In this document: positions 1-11,269 of the stretch, one piece after another
Layout of the letters: the number at the start of each line of letters is the position of its first letter
How positions within the stretch are numbered: position 1 is the first letter of the stretch
Position numbers and translations under genes: made by a program
Notes under the pieces: model-generated
Told to the model about the DNA's origin: nothing
The model's input: the letters and a program-made list of their open reading frames with translations, nothing else
Databases searched by the model: none
Assembly (NCBI RefSeq): GCF_030272615.1
Contig: NC_081412.1
Coordinates: 25,326,501 to 25,390,500 of the forward strand
DNA: 64,000 nucleotides
Direction: 5' to 3'
Source: Cryptomeria japonica
Lineage: Eukaryota; Streptophyta; Pinopsida; Cupressales; Cupressaceae

Positions 1-327
1 GCTTCTTTGTATACATTTGACAAAATAGAGCCTGCCAAGCAGAGCTTAATGAATCCCTTCACCGTTTTGTTCAATAGATTCCAATTGAATTGTTGATGTA
101 AGGTTTGTTTGGATTTGAATACGGAAGCTCATAGATATCTTTCTACAAGCATGTCCTCAATTTTGAGCTTTCATAGCTCAGAGTTAGTGCTGGTGAATCT
201 CTCCATCTCTATTCTTGATGTGCATGCCATTTTCCTAAACCAAAATTTCCTTTTGTGCAAGCTTCTACTCAAACCAAGACTACAATTGAAAACCTTCTCC
301 ATGACACCTAGGACTTGAGGTGATAAA
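1..327 (-). pseudogene. Ty1-copia gag N-terminal fragment
   Basis: Reading the reverse strand leftwards from about 235 gives MACTSRIEMERF, then KLKIEDMLVERYL and further on GFIKLCLAGSILSNVYKEA. This pattern (E-K/R-F-x-G/S-x-N, W-K-L-K-x-E-D-x-L, then I-x-L-C-L) is the start of plant copia Gag, whose product packages element RNA. Two conserved tryptophans are TGA here, consistent with G-to-A decay, so the gene is dead. It lies directly downstream of a primer binding site and LTR on the same strand and runs off the left edge. The family assignment rests on a short stretch read by eye. Confidence 0.6.
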
Positions 328-339
328 GCTCTAATACCA
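328..339 (-). other. tRNA-iMet primer binding site (reverse strand)
   Basis: The reverse complement reads TGGTATTAGAGC, one mismatch from the usual plant retrotransposon primer site TGGTATCAGAGC. It sits two bases from the start of the LTR at 342 and upstream of the gag fragment, the order expected for a reverse-strand LTR element. Confidence 0.65.
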
Positions 340-341
340 AA

Positions 342-894
342 TGAAAGAAAACAAAGGGGTGGAATACTCTTTCTACATTGATCTATGGGAGGAGGTATGC
401 GAAAAAAGTTAAATAAATCATATGGTTACAAGGAAATAAACATAAATGCAATATTACCATAACACAATGATTTACATGGGGAAAACCCTTTTGGAATAAA
501 AGCCCTGAACTCTAAACCAACTTAATGTATTATTCAATAATTGTTGTTACAATACACCTGCAGAGTCTAAGCCTTTACAAGAATATCACCAATATAAGAT
601 CTGGGCAATTTTGGAAGCATAACAATACCCTCAAAACTCACTATAAAACTTTCATCTTGAGCATCTAATTAATAGGAGAAGCAATACATAAAACCATCAA
701 ATGGTAATTAGGAAACCATGAGCTAAAACCACTCAATCCATCACCCATATCCCAAGATGAGTCCACGGTAAAATAACATATTCCTTCCCCATCTTAACCT
801 CATCATAATTTACTCACTGAAATGGTTGCTCCATTATCTCCAATCAAAGATGTTCTTGTATTTTGGATATGGGAGGTCCAACTTTTGGAGCACA
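342..894 (-). repeat. 5' LTR of reverse-strand copia element (outer end approximate)
   Basis: The LTR begins at TG (342-343) next to the primer site. Its outer end is not fixed because the partner LTR is off the window; 894 is a guess from a CA dinucleotide. The stretch around 475-560 resembles LTR R-regions of plant copia elements (GGGGAAAACCC, then a run of T-rich sequence). The element apparently lies in the neighbourhood, or in an intron, of the ARFB1-like gene. Confidence 0.4.
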
Positions 895-1435
895 TAACTT
901 TTGATCCAGGAAGCTGATTGAGCCCTTCGAATTTTTTTAAATTAAAGATCTTGAAAAGGTCCATGTTACTTAAACCAGCTTGCTTCGGTTAAGACCTCTT
1001 TTGACATTTTCTGGGGTAAATTATATCTCCAGAGCCTTGAAGATTGCCTTTTTATGTTCTTAACATCAGGGTGCAAGGTTGAACTTGAGACACCTTTCCT
1101 AACAATTTGTGTTATGTAAATGATATTAATTTCAAAGATTGTCAAGGTTGGTTGGCATGTTTGTTATTCACATTCACAATAAATTTATAAAGCTAGAGAA
1201 CTAAAATATTTGTGATAGCTCTGGGAATATTTATTTCTGTGCATGGGATAAAAGCTTGTACCAAATACTGTATAAAGTCATCAAAATACATTCAATGAAT
1301 TTTCAAGGAAAGCGCTTTCTGTGGGTTCTGATCAACAATCTTTGACTCTGAGCCCAATTGACTCCTTCGCCTAAAACATAGCAGGAGAAAAAACAGATTT
1401 TGTAAAGCTTATATTGATTTGGTGTATGTTTGCAG

Positions 1436-1975
1436 ATTTATGTTGTGGATTCTGTAGACAGGGAAAGGATTGGGAGAGCAAAGGCCGAATTTGAGGTTTG
1501 GTTGGCAGTAAAATTTTCATCTAGATATTATTTCCTTTCAACAATCATTGTGGGCCCCCTTTACTACGATGGACCTAATTTTTTCATTGTTTTGCTCAGG
1601 CCATCGTTAATGATCCTTTCATGAGGAATAGTGCTATCTTAGTGTTTGCAAACAAACAAGATATGGTTGGTGCTTATTGTTGCTCTCTTTACTTTCCATT
1701 GGAAATTTTGACAATGTTTCCATTTAAAAAGGCTTTGGTTGTAACCATGGGAGCAAACTTCTGGTGGACTTGAACAGAAGGGGGCCATGACTCCAATGGA
1801 AATATGTGAAGGTTTTGGACTTTTCAACTTACGCAACAGAAGGTGGCAAATTCAAGGTACTTGCGCCACAAAAGGAGAGGGTTTATATGAAGGACTGGAC
1901 TGGTTGGCTACGACTCTGAAAGAAATGCAAGCTAGTGGAATGTCTACATCATTTGCTGGTTCGACCATTGGATAG
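1436..1975 (+). CDS. ARFB1: ARFB1-like ADP-ribosylation factor GTPase, last three coding exons
   Basis: ARF GTPases recruit coats to Golgi and endosomal membranes. Three exons join in frame: 1436-1495 ([20 protein letters not shown]), 1600-1665 (ending [10 protein letters not shown]) and 1778-1975, ending in TAG at 1973. Each is bounded by AG/GT. NKQD is the guanine-specifying G4 motif, and [17 protein letters not shown] is the G5 region and C-terminal helix typical of ARFs. IYVVDS-DRERIG and the longer C-terminus match the plant ARFB1b/c branch rather than ARF1. The 5' exons (glycine myristoylation site, P-loop, WDVGGQE) are not found between 1 and 1435, so they are off the window beyond long introns, or this is a detached 3' fragment. 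A likely 77-bp intron (1981-2057) lies in the 3' UTR. No stop or frameshift is seen, so the gene could be functional. Confidence 0.85.
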
Positions 1976-2057
1976 AACAGGTAAGAATTTTTTAATCCCC
2001 CATATGGATCTCCCTTTTCTATAGTCACTGACATGGGATACCTTTTTCAATTATCAG

Positions 2058-3399
2058 GTCTATTTCTATTTGTTTCTCATGCATCTGTACTGGATCTCTT
2101 TCAAGATAAATATTTATGAGGACGAGCCATGGCCAAACTTTTGCATACCAACTGTGAAAGTCCATTTGCTTCCCCTATCCTTTGGTGATATAAAAGTCTT
2201 TTTTGGGCTCTGCTCAAGCCTTTGTATGTTCAAATCCCAGGTCCAAGTTCGTCGGTGTGTATTTTAGTTATTACTTATAAGCTAATTATTCAAGTCAATG
2301 TGCAATTGCACAAGGACATCCAGTTGACAATTTTTAAGCCTCATCATGTGGATTTCTCGGAGAGGTTCAAAATCCTTAGGACTGCGACTGATTTCTGCCA
2401 TGTTATCTAGTCTTAAGATCTAAGTCTGAAAGTTTGTGAGCATAGAATTAATTATGCTGACTATCTGAATGATTTGAAACCTGCAATATCTACTAAAATT
2501 TTATTCAGCGTGCAAAATCTATGAATAAATAGCCGTATATAGATATACGACATTTCATTAATTTCAAATACATGTGACATCATGATGTTGTAATCCTTGA
2601 CATTTGAATGACAGTTTTTAAAGAGGATGTGTAATTTTAAGATATTTGTTGCATCTAATTCCCACGAACACTAAAGAAAATAAGAAACATATGCATTGTA
2701 GGCTACATTTGAGGAAAAGTAGAGGATTTACTACTAATGTATATCATGGAGATTCCAATAAAATAACTTCATTTGCATTTATATGAAAACTTCACAAATG
2801 TTGCTCCAGACGTGTTATTTGATCGATCAATTTGGAATCTTCTCTGAAAAATTAGCAATATGGCAAATATTAGATTTATCTCACACATAATGGTTTTTCC
2901 ATTCATTTAGCTGGGTAGAAATGGAAGGATACAAAGATTACAACCAAAATTTAATCCGATTGCATCTGCATCGTACTTTTGAGACTTTTTCTAGGTACGG
3001 AATCCAAATTATATGCAAGAATTCTGAAGGTCTAGTATTTGACATCATAATCATCACTGTAGGTGCAATATCTTGAAATGTAGCCCCTGTGAACCTTAAC
3101 CTACTGGAAATAAATATTGAACACTATCACTTCGGATACAGATCAACTTATCATCCCCAAAAACTAAAGCCGTTCATTCACATTCTCACAAATATATTAG
3201 GACATTATTTGTGTATAATGTTTCCCACTAATTGTTGCCTATTAAGGGGCGTGACTTTTAGTTTATCATATCTGACAAAGGAATTCAAACTTCACATTAG
3301 CTTAGTAGAAAAAAAATCAATTAAATAACATTCCCTTGCCTTTTTGCCAACATTTATTCCACTTTCTCGACCCATTTTTGATGAAAATAATTGTTAATT
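2058..3399. other. 3' UTR and intergenic DNA, no gene recognised
   Basis: The first part is probably the 3' UTR of the ARFB1-like gene. Beyond it I see no coding exon, RNA gene or clear repeat; short open frames here have no recognisable motif. Confidence 0.5.
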
Positions 3400-4170
3400 A
3401 AAATATAATATTAAGGGGTTTTTTATTGCTTCCTTTGTTTCTTCTAATGATCATGACTTGGTGTTGATCAAGTTGTGGGCTTGATGAGTTAACTCTCCCT
3501 CGGTCAAACTTTGGACAACTTTTAACCCTTTTATCGAACCACTCAATGTGTGCTTGGTGTGGGTTTGTTTTCTTAATCTTCCCCATCATTTTTGGGAGAA
3601 TTCTTATTACAAGGCAATTGACTTTATTGGCTGATTTTTGAAGGTTGATGATATCACTTTCTTCATGGGTCATTTTACGTTTGCTTGCATTTTGATCAGC
3701 ACTGACCTTTCAATGCCTCTCCTCGGCGATGCGGTTCTTATGGTTAGGGATAAGCCATGGACTAAATTGTTGGATTATGAGGGCCTCTTCTTTCAATGTC
3801 ATAGATGCTTCTCAACTAGTCACTTAGCTACTGATTGTTCTCTCTTGTTGTAAAGGCACAATTACTTGGTGGAAGGATGTCAATGGTGATCATTTGACTG
3901 GCCAGGGTTCTAGTTCTTCTTTTGATGACTTTTCATAGACTAATGATGACTCCTCTTAGGATGATGTTGAGCAATTTGCTACTGGTGTGGCCTCCTCAGG
4001 CCCCATGGATCCTACTAGTCATTGACATTTGCACCAATCTCTACATGAACATAAGCATCAAATTCAAATGATAGTAGAGGCTCTGAGTAATTGCTGTACT
4101 CATACCACCTAGAATAACAATCCCAGTAAATTGGAACTCATCCAAGCTACTAACCATACTTCAAACCAAG
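3400..4170 (+). pseudogene. LINE ORF1 remnant (DUF4283 plus CCHC knuckle)
   Basis: Across frame breaks the plus strand encodes GFFIASFVSSNDHDLVL, then FIEPLNVCLVWV and LPHHFWENSYYKAI, then SMPLLGDAVLMVRDKPWTKL, and a knuckle QCHRCFSTSHLATDC (C-x2-C-x4-H-x4-C) near 3790-3835. This order is that of plant L1-type ORF1, an RNA-binding protein of the retrotransposition particle. A Ser/Asp-rich tail (TWWKDVNGDHLTGQGSSSS) follows to about 4170. Several stops (for example near 3486, 3937 and 3958) make it a pseudogene. The LINE endonuclease and reverse transcriptase are not recognised downstream. Confidence 0.7.
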
Positions 4171-5939
4171 GTATACCAATATAGAAAAACTTCATGCCAT
4201 CAACATATTAACTCTAAATCTGCAATCAAGTTTGTGTATATCCAACCACTTATCTCAAAGCAACATACCAATTCACAAATGACCATAGACAAGGCCAACT
4301 AACAAAGTCTACATCACTACTGTAACAATTTCATGGATAAAGACAATCCACATCCAAGTCATCCCATCAATTGGATAGGTGATCAACCCACACAATTGCA
4401 TATCTCATAATTTAAATCAAATGAAACATGCAAACTCATCATCACATAAGTAATTAACAAACCAAGATATCACTGAGGATAATTAGACATATATCCATAA
4501 ACTCCCACAGGACGAGTAATGTCAAATCTAGAAAAGATCAAAGAATATCAATTCTATCTATAGTACTTCACATAGAGGATGTAGCTAACTCCTCTATTAC
4601 ACAGTGTCAAGGAAACATACATTGATATGCAAATCCCACAACTAAATACGCTGCAATACCTCTCTCACCATCAATCTTCATAGCTCTTCCAAGTTCTTCA
4701 CACTCAATCATGTGAATACAACATCCATGAAGAACAAGACCAAAAAGACAACTTGCAAATCAAATTATATCCTTGTTCCACACTAACATGTACCAAGTTG
4801 TGCAATGTAAGATCTCCTTCATCACTCTCAAATTGAAAAGATATCAACATTTAACATTCAAATCAATTGAAACATGAAAGCAATAGATATAAATCTCTCA
4901 TACCAAAGGTAGATCAAACGAACCAATCCATTCCCACAACAAAGGGAATAAGCCTAAAGCCACAAACAATTTCCCGTACCTCTCCAAGTAACTCCTCAAA
5001 AATATATCCATAGCTTAAGACAAACAACAAGGAGAAAAATGCAAATCCATAAAATCATGCATCATTTTCTGACTTTTATATTCAAGACTTTAATGAGAAA
5101 ACATGATACAAAATAAAGAATGCATCTGATAACTAGGCAAGCAATACCTCTCAAATCATTCACTTGCCAAATAGACCAAGAGTGGGAAACAAGATTGTAA
5201 TGTGCTCACAAAACCAAGCAATGAAAGCTTACAATAAATGACAATCTTTTCTTCAAATCCATAATGGATTCACATTCATAAAAAGGTTTAGGCTCCTCAG
5301 TATTTCTGTTGAAATCTTCATCAAAGAGTAACCATCTCAACACATGATCTCAAAGAATAAGAGATCTCATAGCCTCACCCAAGCCTGTCCAGTCTCTATG
5401 AGCATCCACCAATCAATCCATGCTAACTTAAAATGCAACCCTACAAAACCATGAAGCTCCAAGAAAATGATTGATACTCAAAACCAAAGAGAAACAACAC
5501 CTCACCAAAGACTCAAGAGTCCTCCATGACACCAATATGTCACCATCTCTAAACCACATGAAGATTACTATCCATCATCAAATGATGAATCCACATTATT
5601 GCCAAAGCTCCCAGTGAACTATGTAACTAAGCTCTCTACACATCATGCCAACCATTTCTTAACCAAATATCCTTCATGGCCTCAACACAATAAAAAAATC
5701 TCAATCAAGAGCTCCCAAAAGAAGATACAAACACACATCCATTGTCATTAGAACCAATGATGTCAAAATCTCATTGCAATCTAAAGATAGAATCCAAAAG
5801 CTCTACATGACACCAACATCTATTGCAAAAGATCATCCATCTTCTGATCAAAGGTTGTTCATGACTCACAATACACTACAACCACAACTTAGAACCAAAA
5901 TATTGAAACAAAGAAAATAGAACGCATTATGTGATTGCA
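4171..5939. other. A/C-rich non-coding stretch, no gene recognised
   Basis: G-poor sequence with many CATC/CAAC words and no open frame of note. Its base composition resembles 41924-43400, the other side of the copia insertion, as expected if both are one older sequence split by that element. Confidence 0.45.
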
Positions 5940-5944
5940 TACAT

Positions 5945-6642
5945 TGTTAAAATAGATAACATCAATCAGATGAACCAAATGACTAATTGACCTTACGGCC
6001 TTAGACATTTGTCTTGTCTGTAAATCTATCCTTATTATTCTGATCACATATAGATATACATTTATCTATGTAATCAATTATTTATTGGTTAATATTATAA
6101 TCAATATTATGAATAATTAGTATCAACCTTGTGTTACTAATCATTCATAATATTAATTATATCATATTATTTCATTAATTACTTTATCGATTCGTTGTTA
6201 GTGATAGTATGTATTTATCGGTTTGGTTGAACGATTAGATTGCTAAGAAATCGACGATATGTTTGTGGGTTATGCGTTGGTTTATATTGCCGACGTGACT
6301 CCTTGAGGAATCATGTCGGTTCCACAAGGAGTCGTGACTCCTTTGTGGACCACCATCAGTTATAAATTCAATGTTGTCAATGGATGTAAATATAACGATT
6401 ATAGATAGAAGATTGATATTCAGTCACAAGTGGAAAAGAGAGGGTGCTGTGGGAGTGACAAATATTTGTGTATGAATTACTTCACTCTATACATTGTAAT
6501 CTGCAGTTGATGTAATAAGCACGAGCAATTAATATTGTGGCGATATCATTCAACAGTCTTTATCATTGCACATACAACAGTGGACATATTTGTTCATTAT
6601 TATTTAAAAATTACCTATATATAAATCTGATCCACTTTAACA
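5945..6642 (+). repeat. 5' LTR of nested copia element
   Basis: Starts TG and ends CA, 698 bp. It aligns throughout with 41177-41918 but lacks 19 bp present in the other copy between two GACTCC direct repeats (around 6296), a likely slippage deletion. TATA-like and poly(A)-like sequences occur near 6360 and 6510. Scattered substitutions between the LTRs show the insertion is not recent. Confidence 0.88.
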
Positions 6643-6655
6643 TGGTATCAAAGCC
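6643..6655 (+). other. Primer binding site (tRNA-iMet)
   Basis: TGGTATCAAAGCC directly follows the 5' LTR and differs by one base from the common TGGTATCAGAGCC primer site. Confidence 0.8.
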
Positions 6656-6733
6656 AACATAAGATAGATCAAGATCAGATTTATATAGTCAAAACTATTC
6701 TCTATATTCTTCAACTTCCTTCTATCCGTCAAA

Positions 6734-7585
6734 ATGGTGAATGATGTTAGATTTGAGGATCGACTTGAAGGAGCTTCCAACTTTGTATCTTGGAAGTTCA
6801 AGATCATGCTTGCATTAAGAGAAAACGAATTAGATGAGTTCTTAAAGAAAGCTACATCGGAACTAGAAGAAGAAGATGAAAAGCCTCAATGGATGAGAAA
6901 GAACAATAAAACCATGAAGATGTTAGTTGACTCAGTGAAATATCATATTGTGCCAATTATCTCCAAGATGGAGACTGCCTATGGCATGTTCAAATCATTA
7001 GAAAACATGTATGAGATAAACAACACAAGCCGAGCTCTTGCTCTAAAGCAACAATTCCATCATGTCAAAATGACAAAAGTCGAATTCATCACCTCATACT
7101 GCATGAGGATTATTGAATTAAAAGATCAACTCTCTACTATAGGTCACACAACAGAGAGCAAAGAGTTAACCATGCTGGCACTAAATTGTCTCCCCTCCTC
7201 ATGGGAGGCATTTATTCAAGGGATAAGTGCAAGATCAAAACTTCCTAAGTTTGATTGATTAAAGCAATATTGCATTCAAGAAGATTCTATATTGGCTATC
7301 AGAGGCATTGGCCAAAGTTCCTTAAATGAAGATATTCATGTTCTTGCCTCCCACTCCACAAAGATGAAAAGTAAGAAAGGACATTTGAAAACGAAGAAAG
7401 ATAAGGAATCTAATGGTGCTCCTACATTCAAAAGAAGGAAGGATATTTCAGAAATCCAATGCTTTGGATGTGACAAATGTCGTCACTATGCAATGCAATG
7501 TCCAACTAGGACTATGCCTCAAGCTTCCATTGCAGATGCTGGTGAACCTCCTCCACAAAAGGATTCAGATGGATTCATATTCTGA
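6734..7585 (+). pseudogene. Copia gag (UBN2-type) with zinc knuckle, one internal stop
   Basis: The start codon at 6734 follows the primer site by 78 bp. The product has the copia Gag layout: RFEDRLEGASNFVSWKFKIM at the start, a helical UBN2/retrotran_gag middle (residues about 60-170, with LALKQQFHHVKM and LNCLPSSWEAFIQG), then a Lys-rich segment and one CCHC knuckle CFGCDKCRHYAMQC. TGA at 7256-7258 interrupts the frame; reading on gives LKQYCIQEDSILAIRGIGQSS in the same frame, so the stop is probably a decayed CGA codon. The knuckle carries C/R where Y/G is usual. Gag ends at 7583 without passing into protease, unlike autonomous copia elements. Confidence 0.8.
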
Positions 7586-8783
7586 TTTGAAAGAGATAAG
7601 TTTTCCTTTTTGGTTGAATAATGTTCATGAATTTAATATGTAGTTTTTGTTAATTCATGTAATTACATTATGCATGTTATTTGTGAAACAACTCTATTAG
7701 TAGATGTTCGCTTACGACACCTGCATTTGGATATTTTGTGTTTTAAATTTATTGAATTTACTATGAGAAAATTGTCCCTTACTTTTAGGACATCTTTAGA
7801 ATCACAGTCTGTTGTTTTTCAGGCTATAGAGTTTTGAAGTTCTATTTGTGATGATGAGATTAAAATCTAGGAGGAATATGCAGAGGACTTTAGTGAAGAT
7901 TCCGAGATTTTGCATTTCCATTTTTTATAAAACAAATATCTACCTGCAGAGGTGCAACAATTCACTTGTGAAAGTCATAGAGGCACTTGTGTTGGTAATG
8001 ATAGCATCTAGGGTTCAAAGCCAAGATTGAGACAAGAGGGCTCTCTCAGTGAGAGGGAGCATACTGAAGGGGGATTTTGTTCTAAATCTCAAGATGATCA
8101 TATCCCTGCCTAGGGCTTGATCTTATGACAATAGATTCATGGTGGTTTTGGATCTAGCACTTCCAACTGTATGAGGATCATACCAGATGATCAGAGTCTC
8201 CTAAAGAAAGATCTTCCACGATTGGGACCATGTGAGCAGGGGATGCTTCCGTGATAGACAAAGTAGCTAAGAGGATGTGCTTCTATTGATATCTAAGGAT
8301 CTTGGTTATATTGGTTCAGAGGGAGTGGATCATGTCAAGATGGTTTCTCTAGTGATCAGTCAAAGGACTATGATTCATGAGATGGAGTCCCATTTATGTA
8401 TGCTGGAAGGCCTTTATGTTGACTTCTAGGTCATGCTATTCCTAGATGGATGAATACTTGATGAGCTTAGAATATACCAAGAGTGATGCAGAACCTTGTA
8501 TTTCATGAAAGGTCAAAGCATGTGGAGATCAAGGATCACTATGTTAGAGACATGGTGGAAAGGTATGCTATTCACCAATGTATTCTTCTTTTCAAAAAAT
8601 GTTTTAAAGTGTAAACTCTTGTGATTGCATTTCTCTTTGAGTGAGACTTAAGGAGAAAGCCCTTATCTACACCCTCTGATATGCTTCATTGTGGATGTCA
8701 TGTGTGTGACTCCATGACAATTTTGGTTCAATACTTGATGAGCCCCTATGAACATTATTGTGAGGTGACGATCTCTCAATAGT
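7586..8783 (+). other. Copia interior downstream of gag, no pol recognised
   Basis: No protease DSG, integrase HHCC/GKGY or reverse transcriptase YVDD motif was found in any frame. The stretch reads as non-coding element interior up to the CACTA insertion point. A purine-rich word near 8035-8075 (GAGAGGGAGC, GAAGGGGGA) could be an old internal purine tract. Confidence 0.5.
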
Positions 8784-8814
8784 CACTAATACATTTGGCC
8801 TCAAATTTCGACGG
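8784..8814 (+). repeat. CACTA left terminal inverted repeat
   Basis: CACTAATACATTTGGCCTCA and following bases match the inverted right end with a few mismatches. Subterminal CGACGGAGG, CCGACAG and GTCGGAC words follow to about 9000. Confidence 0.88.
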
Positions 8815-9039
8815 AGGTTTCCGACAGACAAGGCATTGCATGATCAAATTTGATTTTTTAAAAAAATGCTTGATAACGTTGAAATGCCGATGACATTTTT
8901 CGACGAAGCCCGTGTTAGTCGGACTTCCAACGACCACAAGAATTATTAAAAATAAAAAAGCGGGGTCATTGGAAAACCATGCGCCACAGATTGAATTAAC
9001 TCTCGACTTCCTCTGCCTCTGCCTCTGCAAATCGGGTTT

Positions 9040-11269
9040 GGCATGTCCTTCTCCCTTTAACTCTCGACTTCCTAATTAACAACAACAAATTTATCTCTAA
9101 GTGTTTTGTTATCTTTAAAGCCTGGCAGGGATATCGAAGGATTCGGTTTTAACTTGCTCTTGAACAAGACTATCACTTCAAGGGCATCTATATGAATTAT
9201 ATTTTCTTGGTCTGGTTATCTTTTCCTGGTTTAAAATTGGGTTGTCTAGCAGGTGATATCAAAGGATTGAGTAGCTATTTTGGAGGGTATTGAACTATTG
9301 GAGATGACGAAATTCCTGTAGATTTTTGCATGCCTGTAAATTCCTGTGGACTTGCAGGTTGTGTGTTTGAATCATGTAAAGTTGGTTGCAAACAAGTTCA
9401 TTTCGGAGTGTGTGTCTCATAAATTTGAGCTTGTCATCTTATCGGTATGTTCTCATTTATCTATTTTTCTTTACTTTCCTAATGCTGCAGTTCCTAGTTA
9501 TTGAAATGTCTTCCCATTATTGATTATGTTAGATAAAGGCTAAAAGTATTGTATAAAAATTAAAAAATAATTAAACCCTATTTACTATACCAGAATTAGG
9601 ACATAAGCATCAGTGATGTCCACATATTTATCTAAGTGGTGTTACAAAATAGATTTCAACTTCCAAGTTTTGTCAAATCCACAGAAAAATATTTTAAAAT
9701 CAAATAAGGTGATAAGCATTTGAATCTTCCATAGTTCAATTTGGCACCAGTTGTAGAGTGTGTTGGGATTCAATCTAACAGTTGGAAATTTTGCTTGAAT
9801 GCCCCCTTGTGCATATAGCCTTATTTTTCCCATCATATATAACAGATTTGAGAAATCTTTAAATGGATCTCCCTCGGTCAAATTTGTCTTGGTGTCGTTG
9901 CTCTTCATTCTATCTGCTATTAATATATGTTGAAAGTTGCAAAAGCCCAAAAAATTTCTCTGTCTAGGAAGGTTTTGGTCATTTTTCTCACTTTTTGTGG
10001 AGTTGCAGATTTTTTGTTGACAACTGGACTTATTCTAATTGTCTAATATCCAGTTCCAACTGTCAGTCCCACATGGAAGTTGTTGGTTCCCAAAACCACA
10101 GATTGGAAATCAAAGTGTTTTGCCACTTCTCTTGATGAATTCCGAATCAGTCTTGGCCAACAAACGAGAATGATCAATAGATCAAATTCCCCTGCACTTC
10201 AGGCTTCTCTAAACCAAGGCGGGTGAACCTATATCTAAAACCTAAAACTGTAGGTTAAAGACTTTTCTATAGCGAATTTAAGAAATTAGGTGACTTCAAG
10301 ATGACAATTGTTCCTGAACCCAATCTTATTATTTGAAAACTGTAACTGCTTGCTTGCAAATGAATGTTTATAAAGTAGTGATTGTATGAATTATAAATAT
10401 GATTCCTTAATGAAACTTGCTTTGGAAATACTTGATTCAAATATATAAAATCAATAAAAGACCAGTGCCTTGATTTCTTACTGGTTTCATATCATTTCAA
10501 ATGAAAAATCCTACGTTTAACCTTAGAGACAGTTTTAATAACTTGTTAATGAAACATGACCATCATCTCAAAGGCTTCTATATGAATTGCAATTAAAACG
10601 TGACATTCAATTAGTCTTACTGAATTTAACTTTACTTTGAAAGACCAATAAGACAATTTGAAGTTTGCCAACCAATCGTTCAAACTAAAAATCAATCTTG
10701 ATTACAACAACATAAGATTGCACAATGAAACAACCTATGCAAATATATCCAAGGAACTGATCAATTCATTGAAAATATAGATACCATCATGAATGAGAAA
10801 CACTTGAATCTTTATATTGAAAATAAAATACTTAAACCAGTTGATTTCAGTGCATATCCTCCATCAACTTGGTACTTCCAGACAACGAGTTCATAAGAAA
10901 ATGCATAGAGATTGTCTTGATTAAAAAAACTATAAACTTGTGATATCTGTCTCTCCTAAAAGATCCTCCTCATATATATGAGGATTCGGTTTAAAAAATG
11001 AAAGGGCATACCCTTTCATTAAACTAAAATTAACAAAAAACTAACTAGAAACTAACTACCTAAAAACTGCCCTAACAAACTAAAACTATAAAATACAAAG
11101 TCACATCTTTAAACATCTTTCGATATCTATGGCTGGTCTCCAAGAATATAATCGCACTTCTAAATATGCTTCAAATATCCCTCTGATTTGTAGGTATCTG
11201 CATCGTAGATAATATCTCTGACCACAATCTCCAAAGTGATGAAGTTTTCCATCTTCTCGATTGTCTCTG
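9040..11269. other. CACTA 5' region, no gene recognised
   Basis: Presumably element leader or intron sequence mixed with the 3' part of an inserted element that belongs to the reverse-strand ORF block at 11270-14056. The reverse strand around 10970-11040 (tandem ATGAGGA words, then polypurine sequence) looks LTR-like, but I could not find a matching partner. A reverse open frame of 102 codons at 9642-9950 has no motif I recognise. Confidence 0.4.

Noticed and set aside
3398-3673. Reverse-strand 91-codon frame
   Set aside because: Lies opposite the LINE ORF1 remnant, whose plus-strand translation shows the conserved motifs.
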